Shown here in pieces: positions 1-7,286 of a stretch of 64,000 nucleotides of DNA (position 1 is its first letter; every line of letters starts with the position of its first letter). Source of the stretch: JBOFIQ01 sp051654905 (GTDB lineage Bacteria; Actinomycetota; Actinomycetes; Propionibacteriales; Propionibacteriaceae); contig JBOFYY010000144.1 in assembly GCA_051654905.1 (NCBI GenBank), positions 1 to 64,000 on the forward strand, written 5' to 3'. The translations under genes were made by a program, and so were the position numbers. The notes beneath the pieces are model-generated. The model was not told the origin of the DNA. It saw only the letters and a program-made list of their open reading frames with translations, and searched no databases.

Positions 1-140
1 GCAAAAAAGCCACTATCAGCACAACCACAACCTGGAACATCACCTGGACCAGCAACCAACACACCGGAAACCTAACCACCACCAGACAAGCCAACCGCAC
101 CATAACCATCGGAGAACTAACCAGCATCATCAACGGATAG
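1..140 (+). CDS. C-terminal fragment of an actinobacterial conserved protein (partial)
   Basis: An open frame enters from the left edge and stops at TAG 138-140, giving about 45 residues rich in Thr and Asn with the pattern TWNITWTSN followed by ITIGELTSII. I recall this W-x-W-T-S plus V/I-G-E-L/I-Q ending from the C-terminus of actinobacterial hypothetical proteins sometimes annotated as ATP/GTP-binding, several of them in conjugative-element clusters; this is memory, not a search. The codons are overwhelmingly ACC, AAC and ATC, so the strand is almost all A and C. That is unlike every neighbouring gene and hints at foreign origin. It converges on helD with a 12-base gap and no visible terminator. 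Confidence 0.55.
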   Translation, partial: KKATISTTTTWNITWTSNQHTGNLTTTRQANRTITIGELTSIING

Positions 141-152
141 GTAGTTGTAGGT

Positions 153-2351
153 TTAAAGTCCTTCGCGCCAGTGAGATCCAGTAATGTCAATGGTGGTTAG
201 TCGCTGGGTGGGGCGAGTGAGAGCTACATAAAGTACTCGGTCGCCACCTTGAGTATTAGCGACAATGCCGTCAGGATCGATAACGATAGCGGCATCGTAT
301 TCGAGTCCTTTGACTTCTAGCGGAGTTAGCAGATTAACGCGATGGGCTAGCTCGCTGTCGTTACGAGTTGCTGCGGTAAGAGCTTCTTCCAACTCGCGAT
401 GACGGGACGGAACAGCGATAACTCCGATAGTGCCATCTACTTGCTCTCCCAACTGATGAATCTGATTGACAAGAACCTGAGCAAGATCTTTTTGAGAACT
501 TTGCAGCAGTTGCGGGCTATGCCCAGTAGCTCGAACTGGCCTTGGTAAATCAGCCTGTGGGAAGGAGCGCGTGATCATACGTCCGGCAAGATCAAATACT
601 TCAGCAGGTGAACGGTAATTCGTAGACATATGGAAAGTGCGATTAGGGGCACTGCCAATTAGGCTATGGAGGGCTTCATCGGTTTCAGCAGGATAAGGCC
701 ATGAGGATTGTGCAGGATCGCCGACTATGGTCCAAGATGCTTGTGGTCCGCGACGGCGTAACATGCGCCATTGCATCGGGGTAATATCTTGGGCTTCATC
801 AATTAAGACGTGTGCGTAAGTGCGGTGACCTTCATCGTCGGGATCAATTTCGACGTGGCGCGATAACATATCGGCGGTGGATACTAGCTCAGTAAAGTCG
901 CTGCCATGTTCTAAGAACTCGGTTGGGTCGTAATCATCTCGTTCGACGGGAGCTGGTCCAAGCAGCGAGAAAATCTCGTCGAGCAGCGCCATATCTGCTA
1001 CAGACCAGTGCTGGGCATCGGGATCAAGATCTGTCCAACTTGTTGTCAAAGCTTCTATCTGATGTTCAGTAAGGTCAGTACCTAAATTGATTACGCATTC
1101 TCGATCAGATAGCCGTGCTAATACTTTTTCGGGGGTGAGTACTGGCCACCAAAGTGGCATGAATGTGGTGAAGGCTTGTTGCTCGCTGACAAGTTCATTG
1201 AACTCATCACGTTCGATGTCGATATCTTCAGGAAGTTTGAGCCATAGTGCGTTGAGGATAGCTGTCTCAGCAGCTTTACGAGCTTTATTAACCTGGCGGC
1301 TTGCAAGAACGTCGTTTCGAATACGAAGCAGTTGAGCAGTGTTCAAAGAAAGTATGTCGCCTTTTACCACAACGCGTAATGCGTGAGGCGAATCTGGTAA
1401 CGGCTCTGCTACTAGCTTTTTCAGTAGCGCCACCATAGCAAGGGATCCCTTGATTGCTGCTGCATCAGGAGTATCAATGCGTTCGGTGCGGTGACGCACT
1501 ACGTCACTGGCTACTGACCCAATGGCATGGAGAGCAACGGACTCTTCTCCCAGCGATGGTAGAACTCGTTCAATATAATTCATGAAGACCCCGCTGGGGC
1601 CGACAACTAGCACACCACCTTTTTCAAAGCGGCGTCGGTTTGAGTACAGCAGATATGCGGCTCGGTGCAATGCCACGACTGTTTTCCCCGTGCCCGGACC
1701 GCCAGTAATAACAGTTACCCCTTGGTACGGGGCGCGGATAGCTTCGTCTTGTTCGCCTTGGATAGTGGCGACAATATCTCGCATTTGCGATCCACGGGCA
1801 CGTGATAGGGCTGCCATTAGAGCGCCTTCTCCCACGATAGCGAGATCTTCTCGCTGAGCGGTGGCATCCATCAGATCATCTTCGATGCCGATTACTCGCT
1901 CACCGCGACACCTTAATACGCGCCGACGGGCTACCCCCATCGGAGCGCTAGGAGTAGCCCGGTAGAACGGTTCTGAGGCTGGTGCTCGCCAATCAATTAC
2001 TAGCGGTTCGTAGTCGTCATCGCGAACGCCAATACGTCCGATGTAGCGAATATCTTCATCAGTTAGGTCTAGTCTGCCAAAGACCAGGCCATCGTGTTCG
2101 GAATCTAGAATGGCTAATCGTTTTGCTGCTTGGAAAGAAAAAGCATCGCGTTCGAACATGGCGGTGCCTTGTTCTTCGTCGCGCGCCCAGTCAGAGCGAT
2201 CTATCTGGTGCATAGCGTTACCGCGTTCAGCTAATGTCTCAGCGCTACGTTGTGCAGTTTCTAGTTGCGTATAGACACGATCAACGTGTGCCTGCTCTAT
2301 TGCAAGCTCGCGTTCAACGATCTGGGGCGTCGACATATGATCTGCACTCAC
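153..2351 (-). CDS. helD: HelD-like UvrD/Rep-family ATPase (RNA polymerase recycling)
   Basis: About 732 residues. HelD proteins are superfamily 1 helicase-like ATPases that release stalled RNA polymerase from nucleic acid. The N-terminus is a helical coiled arm containing many Glu and Arg residues, followed by a conserved block ending in VIDWRAPASEPFY. Walker A (GGPGTGKT) lies near residue 220, the DEAQD Walker B motif in VLIDEAQDITPMQW is in the second half, and late motifs include TNYRSP and YVALTRPTQRL. The GTG start is chosen because a strong GGAGG (minus strand, 2360-2364) lies 8 nt upstream. An upstream ATG at 2366 and a downstream ATG at 2336 are alternatives. The gene stands alone, divergent from the DUF3040 gene. 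Confidence 0.85.
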   Translation of the reverse strand: MSADHMSTPQIVERELAIEQAHVDRVYTQLETAQRSAETLAERGNAMHQIDRSDWARDEEQGTAMFERDAFSFQAAKRLAILDSEHDGLVFGRLDLTDEDIRYIGRIGVRDDDYEPLVIDWRAPASEPFYRATPSAPMGVARRRVLRCRGERVIGIEDDLMDATAQREDLAIVGEGALMAALSRARGSQMRDIVATIQGEQDEAIRAPYQGVTVITGGPGTGKTVVALHRAAYLLYSNRRRFEKGGVLVVGPSGVFMNYIERVLPSLGEESVALHAIGSVASDVVRHRTERIDTPDAAAIKGSLAMVALLKKLVAEPLPDSPHALRVVVKGDILSLNTAQLLRIRNDVLASRQVNKARKAAETAILNALWLKLPEDIDIERDEFNELVSEQQAFTTFMPLWWPVLTPEKVLARLSDRECVINLGTDLTEHQIEALTTSWTDLDPDAQHWSVADMALLDEIFSLLGPAPVERDDYDPTEFLEHGSDFTELVSTADMLSRHVEIDPDDEGHRTYAHVLIDEAQDITPMQWRMLRRRGPQASWTIVGDPAQSSWPYPAETDEALHSLIGSAPNRTFHMSTNYRSPAEVFDLAGRMITRSFPQADLPRPVRATGHSPQLLQSSQKDLAQVLVNQIHQLGEQVDGTIGVIAVPSRHRELEEALTAATRNDSELAHRVNLLTPLEVKGLEYDAAIVIDPDGIVANTQGGDRVLYVALTRPTQRLTTIDITGSHWREGL

Positions 2352-2502
2352 CAGTTCATCCTCCATTTTCTAGGTGGCGAACTAGTCTACGCCGAAAGTG
2401 GTCCACTCGTCTCCTTTGCTATCTGAGAGAGTGATGTGTAGCCACTGATTACCGCTTTGGCTATATCAATTTTAGGTTTAGGGGTTTTAGGAAAGGGCTT
2501 TA

Positions 2503-2531
2503 TTTAAGCGACTCAGATAAGAGCGTATGAT
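2503..2531 (+). promoter_or_regulatory. Possible promoter for the DUF3040 gene
   Basis: TATGAT at 2526-2531 is a good -10 hexamer. A weak -35 (TTTAAG, 2503-2508) sits 17 bases upstream, and the ribosome-binding site GAGGAGGG follows about 20 bases later. The match is visual only. Confidence 0.3.
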
Positions 2532-2560
2532 GAGGGGCATCTACCACTCGAGGAGGGTTT

Positions 2561-2917
2561 ATGCCGCTCACGCCGCAAGAACAACAAGCGCTTGATGAAC
2601 TCGAGATGCAATTAACTCAGAGCGACCCGAAGCTGGTTGATAGCTTTCGAGGAGTACCTACTGTCTTGGTAGATCGAAAACGCCTCTTTTTCTCTTTGCT
2701 GGGAGTTTTGTTGGGAGTGGCGATCTTGGTAATAGGAATAGCTATTGCCCCATCGCTTAAAGCTGGGGGATTGCTACTGGTTTTACTATTAGGGGTTACC
2801 GGGTTTGCGGTGATGTTGGCAGCGGTGCTCTCGGCTATGCGTTCTTGGACCCAGGTGACTGGCGAAGATGTCGCTGGACCAAAAAAATCTGCTGCCGGTA
2901 GAAAAGATAAATTGTAA
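2561..2917 (+). CDS. DUF3040 membrane protein
   Basis: This 118-residue protein begins MPLTPQEQQALDELEMQL, the typical start of the actinobacterial DUF3040 family, whose genes often lie just upstream of mraZ. A soluble N-terminal helix (about 50 residues) precedes two hydrophobic segments (roughly residues 47-67 and 71-91) and a short Lys-rich cytoplasmic tail. A strong GAGGAGGG ribosome-binding site fixes the start. The function of the family is unknown. Position suggests a link to the dcw cluster, but a terminator separates it from mraZ, so it is probably its own transcript. Confidence 0.85.
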   Translation: MPLTPQEQQALDELEMQLTQSDPKLVDSFRGVPTVLVDRKRLFFSLLGVLLGVAILVIGIAIAPSLKAGGLLLVLLLGVTGFAVMLAAVLSAMRSWTQVTGEDVAGPKKSAAGRKDKL

Positions 2918-2974
2918 GGACGCTAACCGAAGCCGGTTTACTAGTTAAGAAAAACTTAAGAGCTTTATTTCAGT

Positions 2975-3012
2975 AAGAGGGCTGTTCTCCTATGGGGACG
3001 GCCCTCTTTTCG
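2975..3012 (+). terminator. Intrinsic terminator after the DUF3040 gene
   Basis: An 11-bp stem (AAGAGGGCTGT at 2975-2985 with ACGGCCCTCTT at 2998-3008, including one G-U pair) is followed by T residues. It separates the DUF3040 gene from the mraZ operator and promoter region. Confidence 0.8.
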
Positions 3013-3050
3013 TATGAGAATGGCAATTTTTAAGGAAGTGGAGCGATATA

Positions 3051-3113
3051 TGGGCAAAAGTGGTAGAAAATGGTGCAAAATGGAGTAAGGTGGAGCGTAA
3101 TGGAGGAAAGTGA
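3051..3113 (+). promoter_or_regulatory. MraZ operator: TGG repeats at an exact 10-bp period
   Basis: TGG occurs at 3051, 3061, 3071, 3081, 3091 and 3101, with a decayed TGA at 3111. Most copies are preceded by A-rich bases, giving an AAARTGG-like unit. MraZ proteins bind tandem boxes (TGGGN with 5-nt spacers in E. coli, AAAGTGG-N3 in Mollicutes) at this same period in front of their own gene. The array ends about 50 bases before the mraZ start, so it is very likely the autoregulatory site of the dcw operon. Six in-phase copies is more than the three or so usually described. Confidence 0.85.
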
Positions 3114-3162
3114 CGTGTTAGTTGCGTTGCTTATGTGACTTAGTAAAGGAGGTGTCGTCCCT

Positions 3163-3594
3163 ATGTTTCTTGGTACGCACACCCCTAAACTCGATGACAA
3201 AGGTCGCTTCTTCCTACCGGCTAAATTCCGTGATGAGTTAGCTGAGGGGCTTGTTATTACACGAGCACAAGATCGGTGTTTAGCGATCTATCCCATGGCA
3301 GAGTTCATGAACTTGACTCGATCAATGCAGACAGCTTCAGTAACGGTTAAAAATGTGCGTGATTTTCAGCGCATGCTTGCCGCTGGCGCTTCTGATGAAA
3401 CTCCGGATAAACAGGGACGTCTTACAATTCCAGCTGCTTTGCGTTCATATGCCGATTTAGATGGCGACATTGTCGTCGTAGGAGCAATCAACCGAGTTGA
3501 AGTCTGGAATGCCACCGCGTGGGCTGAATATTCAGCAGCTCAAGAGGATGTCTTCGCAGACATGAACGAGGAGGTATTCCCTGGACTTGCATAA
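3163..3594 (+). CDS. mraZ: Transcriptional regulator MraZ
   Basis: 143 residues, the usual MraZ length. It has two AbrB-like halves, each with a DKGR-type turn: KLDDKGRFFLPAKFRD near residue 10 and DKQGRLTIPAALRSY near residue 85. MraZ forms ring-shaped oligomers that bind tandem boxes and regulate the division and cell-wall operon. The start is set by a very strong AAAGGAGGTG (3145-3154) 8 bases upstream. It is the first gene of the dcw cluster, preceded by its predicted operator and separated from rsmH by a structured leader RNA. Confidence 0.97.
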   Translation: MFLGTHTPKLDDKGRFFLPAKFRDELAEGLVITRAQDRCLAIYPMAEFMNLTRSMQTASVTVKNVRDFQRMLAAGASDETPDKQGRLTIPAALRSYADLDGDIVVVGAINRVEVWNATAWAEYSAAQEDVFADMNEEVFPGLA

Positions 3595-3620
3595 AAGGTA
3601 GGAATGGTAGCCCGTGCTTC

Positions 3621-3703
3621 GTGGCTTCTCTCCGAAATATGTCAACTGGCGCACCTTCCCCGGTGCCAGATGGTTCTAATCAATATTTTCGGAGGGGAAC
3701 CAC
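3621..3703 (+). ncRNA. mraW-type structured leader RNA upstream of rsmH
   Basis: A long outer stem pairs GTGGCTTCTCTCCGAAATAT (3621-3640) with 3683-3703, about 19 pairs with one bulge and one mismatch. Inside it is a hairpin GCACC-TTCCCC-GGTGC (3651-3666). The rsmH start follows 60 bases later. The actinobacterial mraW RNA motif is a hairpin element in the 5' leader of mraW (rsmH) with, as I recall, a conserved CUUCCCC terminal loop; this loop reads CUUCCCC. No U-run follows, so it is not a simple terminator. The ligand or partner of the motif is unknown. Confidence 0.75.
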
Positions 3704-3762
3704 GATTCATGGGTTTTGTAGATAAAGACAGTTAGTAGATAAAGCAATAAAAAGGAGTGAAA

Positions 3763-4719
3763 ATGGCGCAACATAGTGATACGCATATCCCAGTCATGTG
3801 TGATCGCATCGTTGAGTTACTAGCTCCTGCTTTGCAACGCCCCGGAGCTGTGCATATTGACTGCACAACTGGGCTAGGCGGTCATATTAGAGCAATAGCT
3901 GAACGTAATCCACAAGCTCGCATCATAGGTTTAGACCGAGATGCAGATGCGATAGCTGTTGCTAAAGAACGCCTAGCTTATCTGGGGGATCGAGTAACAT
4001 TCGTGCAAGCTGTTTACGATGAGCTGCCGGAAGTATTGGATGATTTGGCTATCAATACTGTGGATTCAGTACTGGCGGATCTAGGGCTTAGTTCCTTGCA
4101 GATTGATCGTAGAGAACGAGGTTTTGCGTACGCAGTTGACGCTCCGCTGGATATGAGGATGGACACCCGGCAAGATAACGATGCCGCAGACATCCTCAAT
4201 ACATATTCGCAAGCAGACCTAGTACGGATACTTCGTTCCTATGGTGAAGAAAAGTTTGCTTCCCGGATTGTTGCAGGGATTATTTCTGCTCGACAAGAAG
4301 CTCCTTTTGTTACCTCAGCTCGGTTAGTTGAGGTAATTAGTTCAGCTATTCCAGCAGCTGCCAGGTATAGCGGAGGACACCCAGCTAAGCGCACCTTTCA
4401 GGCTCTTCGTATCGAGGTTAATTCTGAATTGGTTGCTTTGGAGAATATGGTGCCCGCAGCAATAGCGCGGCTAGGGGTAGGGGGGCGAATGGCAGTATTG
4501 TCTTACCACTCTCTAGAAGACCGACTCATCAAGCAAAACTTTGCCAAAGGGGCAGCAATACGAGCTCCTCGCCATCTTCCTGTCGTACCGAAAGGAATGG
4601 GGCCAGAACTGGCTCTGATTACTAGAGGTGCTGAAAAACCATCAGCTCAAGAATGTGCTGAAAATCCTAGAGCAGCATCTGCGCGGCTTCGCGTTGCAGA
4701 ACGAATCGAGGCAGCATGA
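3763..4719 (+). CDS. rsmH: 16S rRNA m4C1402 methyltransferase RsmH
   Basis: 318 residues. RsmH (MraW) N4-methylates C1402 of 16S rRNA using S-adenosylmethionine. The SAM-binding loop IDCTTGLGGH is near residue 30. The family block SVLADLGLSSLQIDRRERGFAY is in the middle, with RTFQALRIEVNSEL and VLSYHSLEDRLIK near the C-terminus. The ATG at 3763 is preferred because AAAGGAG lies 5 bases upstream; a GTG at 3757 would overlap that ribosome-binding site. The stop overlaps the ftsL start (ATGA), indicating translational coupling. Confidence 0.97.
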   Translation: MAQHSDTHIPVMCDRIVELLAPALQRPGAVHIDCTTGLGGHIRAIAERNPQARIIGLDRDADAIAVAKERLAYLGDRVTFVQAVYDELPEVLDDLAINTVDSVLADLGLSSLQIDRRERGFAYAVDAPLDMRMDTRQDNDAADILNTYSQADLVRILRSYGEEKFASRIVAGIISARQEAPFVTSARLVEVISSAIPAAARYSGGHPAKRTFQALRIEVNSELVALENMVPAAIARLGVGGRMAVLSYHSLEDRLIKQNFAKGAAIRAPRHLPVVPKGMGPELALITRGAEKPSAQECAENPRAASARLRVAERIEAA

Positions 4720-5300
4720 GTGCATTAAGCCAACAACAACCTCGTGTCGCTAAGCGACCGCAGTTGCGGGCTTTGCCGCATCTTGCTAATCGGATGAGTG
4801 GATTAGCCTTTACTCTCGTACTTGCTGCAATTTTGGGAGTGGGGATGTTTGGACAGCTCATGCTTAACACCCAGATACAAGAGCAAGGTTTTCAACTTAA
4901 TGAATTAAATGCTGCGGTATCTGCAAGCAAAGAAAAAGAAGCGGTATTGGGGGAAAAGCTTAACTTGATGTCTTCATCGTCGGAACTATTACGACGAGCT
5001 AGCGATCTGGGTATGATTCCTTACTCTCAACCGGGGTATCTAGATCCTGGACAAAAAATTGTTATTGGATCACCAAGACCAGGCAAACAAGCAGATGTTT
5101 CGCATATTAAAACAGATCGCATCTTGCTAGCAGAAGCTAAGGCTAGAGCTGAGGCAGAGGCCAAAGCTAAATTGGAGGCAGAAGCTAAAGCTAAGGCTGA
5201 GACAGCAGCCAAAGAAGCAGAAACTAAGGCTAAAGCTGAAGCAGCAGCCAAAGAAGCTAAGGCTGAGGCGGAAGCCAAAGCTGCTGCTCCGAAAGGCTGA
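4716..5300 (+). CDS. ftsL: FtsL-like division protein with Ala/Lys/Glu-rich tail
   Basis: 194 residues in the ftsL position between rsmH and ftsI. It has a short basic cytoplasmic N-terminus, one membrane segment (about residues 30-50, LAFTLVLAAILGVGMFGQL), a leucine-spaced periplasmic coiled coil (about 55-95) and the FtsL-like ending of that domain, ASDLGMIPY. After residue 140 it becomes a low-complexity run of AEAKAKAE-type repeats reaching the C-terminus, which lengthens it well beyond typical FtsL. FtsL forms the FtsQLB-type subcomplex that activates FtsWI. The tail is predicted to be a long charged helix outside the membrane. Confidence 0.85.
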   Translation: MSALSQQQPRVAKRPQLRALPHLANRMSGLAFTLVLAAILGVGMFGQLMLNTQIQEQGFQLNELNAAVSASKEKEAVLGEKLNLMSSSSELLRRASDLGMIPYSQPGYLDPGQKIVIGSPRPGKQADVSHIKTDRILLAEAKARAEAEAKAKLEAEAKAKAETAAKEAETKAKAEAAAKEAKAEAEAKAAAPKG

Positions 5301-5308
5301 GGTCGATA

Positions 5309-7282
5309 GTGCCTGAAAATCGTTCGCGCGCTACTCGCACTTCTTCCTCCGGTCAGCGTAGAGCTACTGGAGGAAAAGTAGTTTCTGGAACAGCTAGTAA
5401 AAGTTCTAAAAAAACTACTCAAAGTACGAGGGCTAAAGTTCCAGTAACAGCAAAAACGCAACGTCGTCCTGATACCAGACCGCTTTCGGTACATAAACGA
5501 ACCTATAAACCAGTCAAGCGTATTAAACTTTCTTCTTCTACTGGGCGGCTTAAGTGGAGTTGGCGATGGTTCGCAGTACTTCTGGCAATTATTTCTATGC
5601 GACTTATATGGTTGCAAGTTTTTGATTTTAATTCTTACGCCCAAATTGCTGATCAGCAATCATTTAGGATCGGTACGCTACCTGCGCAGCGAGGTGCTAT
5701 TACTGATAGAAATGGACAAATCTTAGCTGCTACTGAGCCTGCGGTTGATATTTTTTGTGATCCTACAGTGATACGGGGAGATCGAGAAAGTAAGGCTTAT
5801 CAAGAAGGTTGGGTTGCAAGACTTAACACGCTATCGGTGCTACTTTCTCGGCATTTAGGAGGAACGGCTTCTGATTATTTAGGGATTCTTACTGAAGCTG
5901 ATACTCAAAAATCATCTATTCGTAAAGAAGTACCAGCTAGTATCTACCGCGATATTGCTAACGAGTTATGGGAAGCTGGATTAAGCGGTATTTATAAGGA
6001 AACTAATCCAGTACGCACATATCCTGCTGCTGGGTTAGCCGGCAATATCGTAGGTTTTATAAATAAAGAAGATAAAGCGTCAGCGGGATTAGAACTTACT
6101 TTCGACAAGATGCTACGTGGCACTGATGGTGAGGAAGCTTACGACACTTCTCGGTATGGTCGAATCCCAGTAGGAGCAAATGTTGTAAAGCCAGCTATCG
6201 ATGGAATAAATGTACATACAACCATTGATGGTGATTTACAGGCAACCGTAGAAGTTGCAGTTAATCAAGCAGTATCTGCTGCGGGAGCTGAATCTGGCTT
6301 TGGCATTGTTATGAATGTCAATAACGGTGAAGTTCTGGCATTAGCAAGCTCGCCTAGTTATGACCCTAATCGCTATGAGCAGTATAAGCAGGAGAATTTG
6401 GGTGTAAAAGCAGTGAGCGATGCTTACGAGCCCGGATCTGTCCAAAAAGTGTTAACTCTTGCTGCTGCAACAGATTTAGGAATTATTACTCCCGAAACTC
6501 AACTTAATATTCCCGAAAAACTAAGTTCGGGTGGCTATTCGATCACAGACCTGCATGAACATTCTCCGCATCTGAATGCTAGAGGAGTTCTTGTGGAATC
6601 ATCGAATATTGGAACTGCCCTGATCGAACGAAAGATGTCTAGAGAACAATACTTCGACTATATGAATCGATTTGGGCTAGGCAATAAAACAGGTATTCAA
6701 CTTCCTGGTGAGGGGTCTGGTTTGGTTGATTCTAATATGACTGAAGCCCAGCGAGATAGAGCTTCTTTTGGACAATCAATATCTGTCACAGGCATTCAAG
6801 AAGCTGCTGCTATCGCCAGTATTGCAAATGGTGGTGTTTGGAACCCACCCACAATTATTCGTAGTTTTACCGATAACCAAGGGCGTCAAGTAACTCTAAA
6901 AGATGATCGTGCTCCGCGGCGGGTAGTGAGTGAACAAACTGCAGATATGGTCATGAATATGATGGAAAATGTTGTCATAGATGACAACTACAAGTTATTA
7001 CCCATCTCTGGATATCGTCTCGCTGGTAAAACGGGAACTGCTGAGCGGTTTGAACCATCCTGTGGCTGCTATCGCGGAAATACCACATCATTCGTCGGAA
7101 TTGGAACGGCTGAAAATCCGTCACTGCTAGTTTATGTGGTCGTCGATAAACCAACAGCAGGAGAACCTTCTGGATATCTACAAGCTGGTCCAGCTGTATC
7201 CGACATTATGAAACTAGCGCTCCCGCGATACGGAGTGCCATTATCTACTCAGCCTGCCCAGAAAGATCCGAAAACGTGGTGA
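5309..7282 (+). CDS. ftsI: Septal peptidoglycan transpeptidase FtsI (class B PBP)
   Basis: 657 residues. A long basic, Ser/Thr-rich cytoplasmic N-terminus (about 80 residues) is followed by one membrane segment (about 86-105), the PBP dimerisation domain (RGAITDRNGQILA near 130) and the transpeptidase domain. Active-site motifs are all present: SVQK with the nucleophile Ser near residue 377, SSN near 430 and KTGTA near 574. There are no PASTA repeats. It cross-links septal peptidoglycan as partner of FtsW. The GTG start is 8 bases after ftsL. The next gene is murF, so murE, normally found here, is missing. Confidence 0.96.
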   Translation: MPENRSRATRTSSSGQRRATGGKVVSGTASKSSKKTTQSTRAKVPVTAKTQRRPDTRPLSVHKRTYKPVKRIKLSSSTGRLKWSWRWFAVLLAIISMRLIWLQVFDFNSYAQIADQQSFRIGTLPAQRGAITDRNGQILAATEPAVDIFCDPTVIRGDRESKAYQEGWVARLNTLSVLLSRHLGGTASDYLGILTEADTQKSSIRKEVPASIYRDIANELWEAGLSGIYKETNPVRTYPAAGLAGNIVGFINKEDKASAGLELTFDKMLRGTDGEEAYDTSRYGRIPVGANVVKPAIDGINVHTTIDGDLQATVEVAVNQAVSAAGAESGFGIVMNVNNGEVLALASSPSYDPNRYEQYKQENLGVKAVSDAYEPGSVQKVLTLAAATDLGIITPETQLNIPEKLSSGGYSITDLHEHSPHLNARGVLVESSNIGTALIERKMSREQYFDYMNRFGLGNKTGIQLPGEGSGLVDSNMTEAQRDRASFGQSISVTGIQEAAAIASIANGGVWNPPTIIRSFTDNQGRQVTLKDDRAPRRVVSEQTADMVMNMMENVVIDDNYKLLPISGYRLAGKTGTAERFEPSCGCYRGNTTSFVGIGTAENPSLLVYVVVDKPTAGEPSGYLQAGPAVSDIMKLALPRYGVPLSTQPAQKDPKTW

Positions 7283-7286
7283 TGAG

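Noticed and set aside
3757..3765. GTG 3757 as the start of rsmH
   Set aside because: It overlaps the AAAGGAG ribosome-binding site; ATG 3763 is properly spaced.
5027..5659. A 210-codon open frame on the minus strand across the end of ftsL and start of ftsI
   Set aside because: It is the antisense image of the AEAK repeats (Ser/Ala/Leu-rich), has no start signal, and both sense genes are certain.
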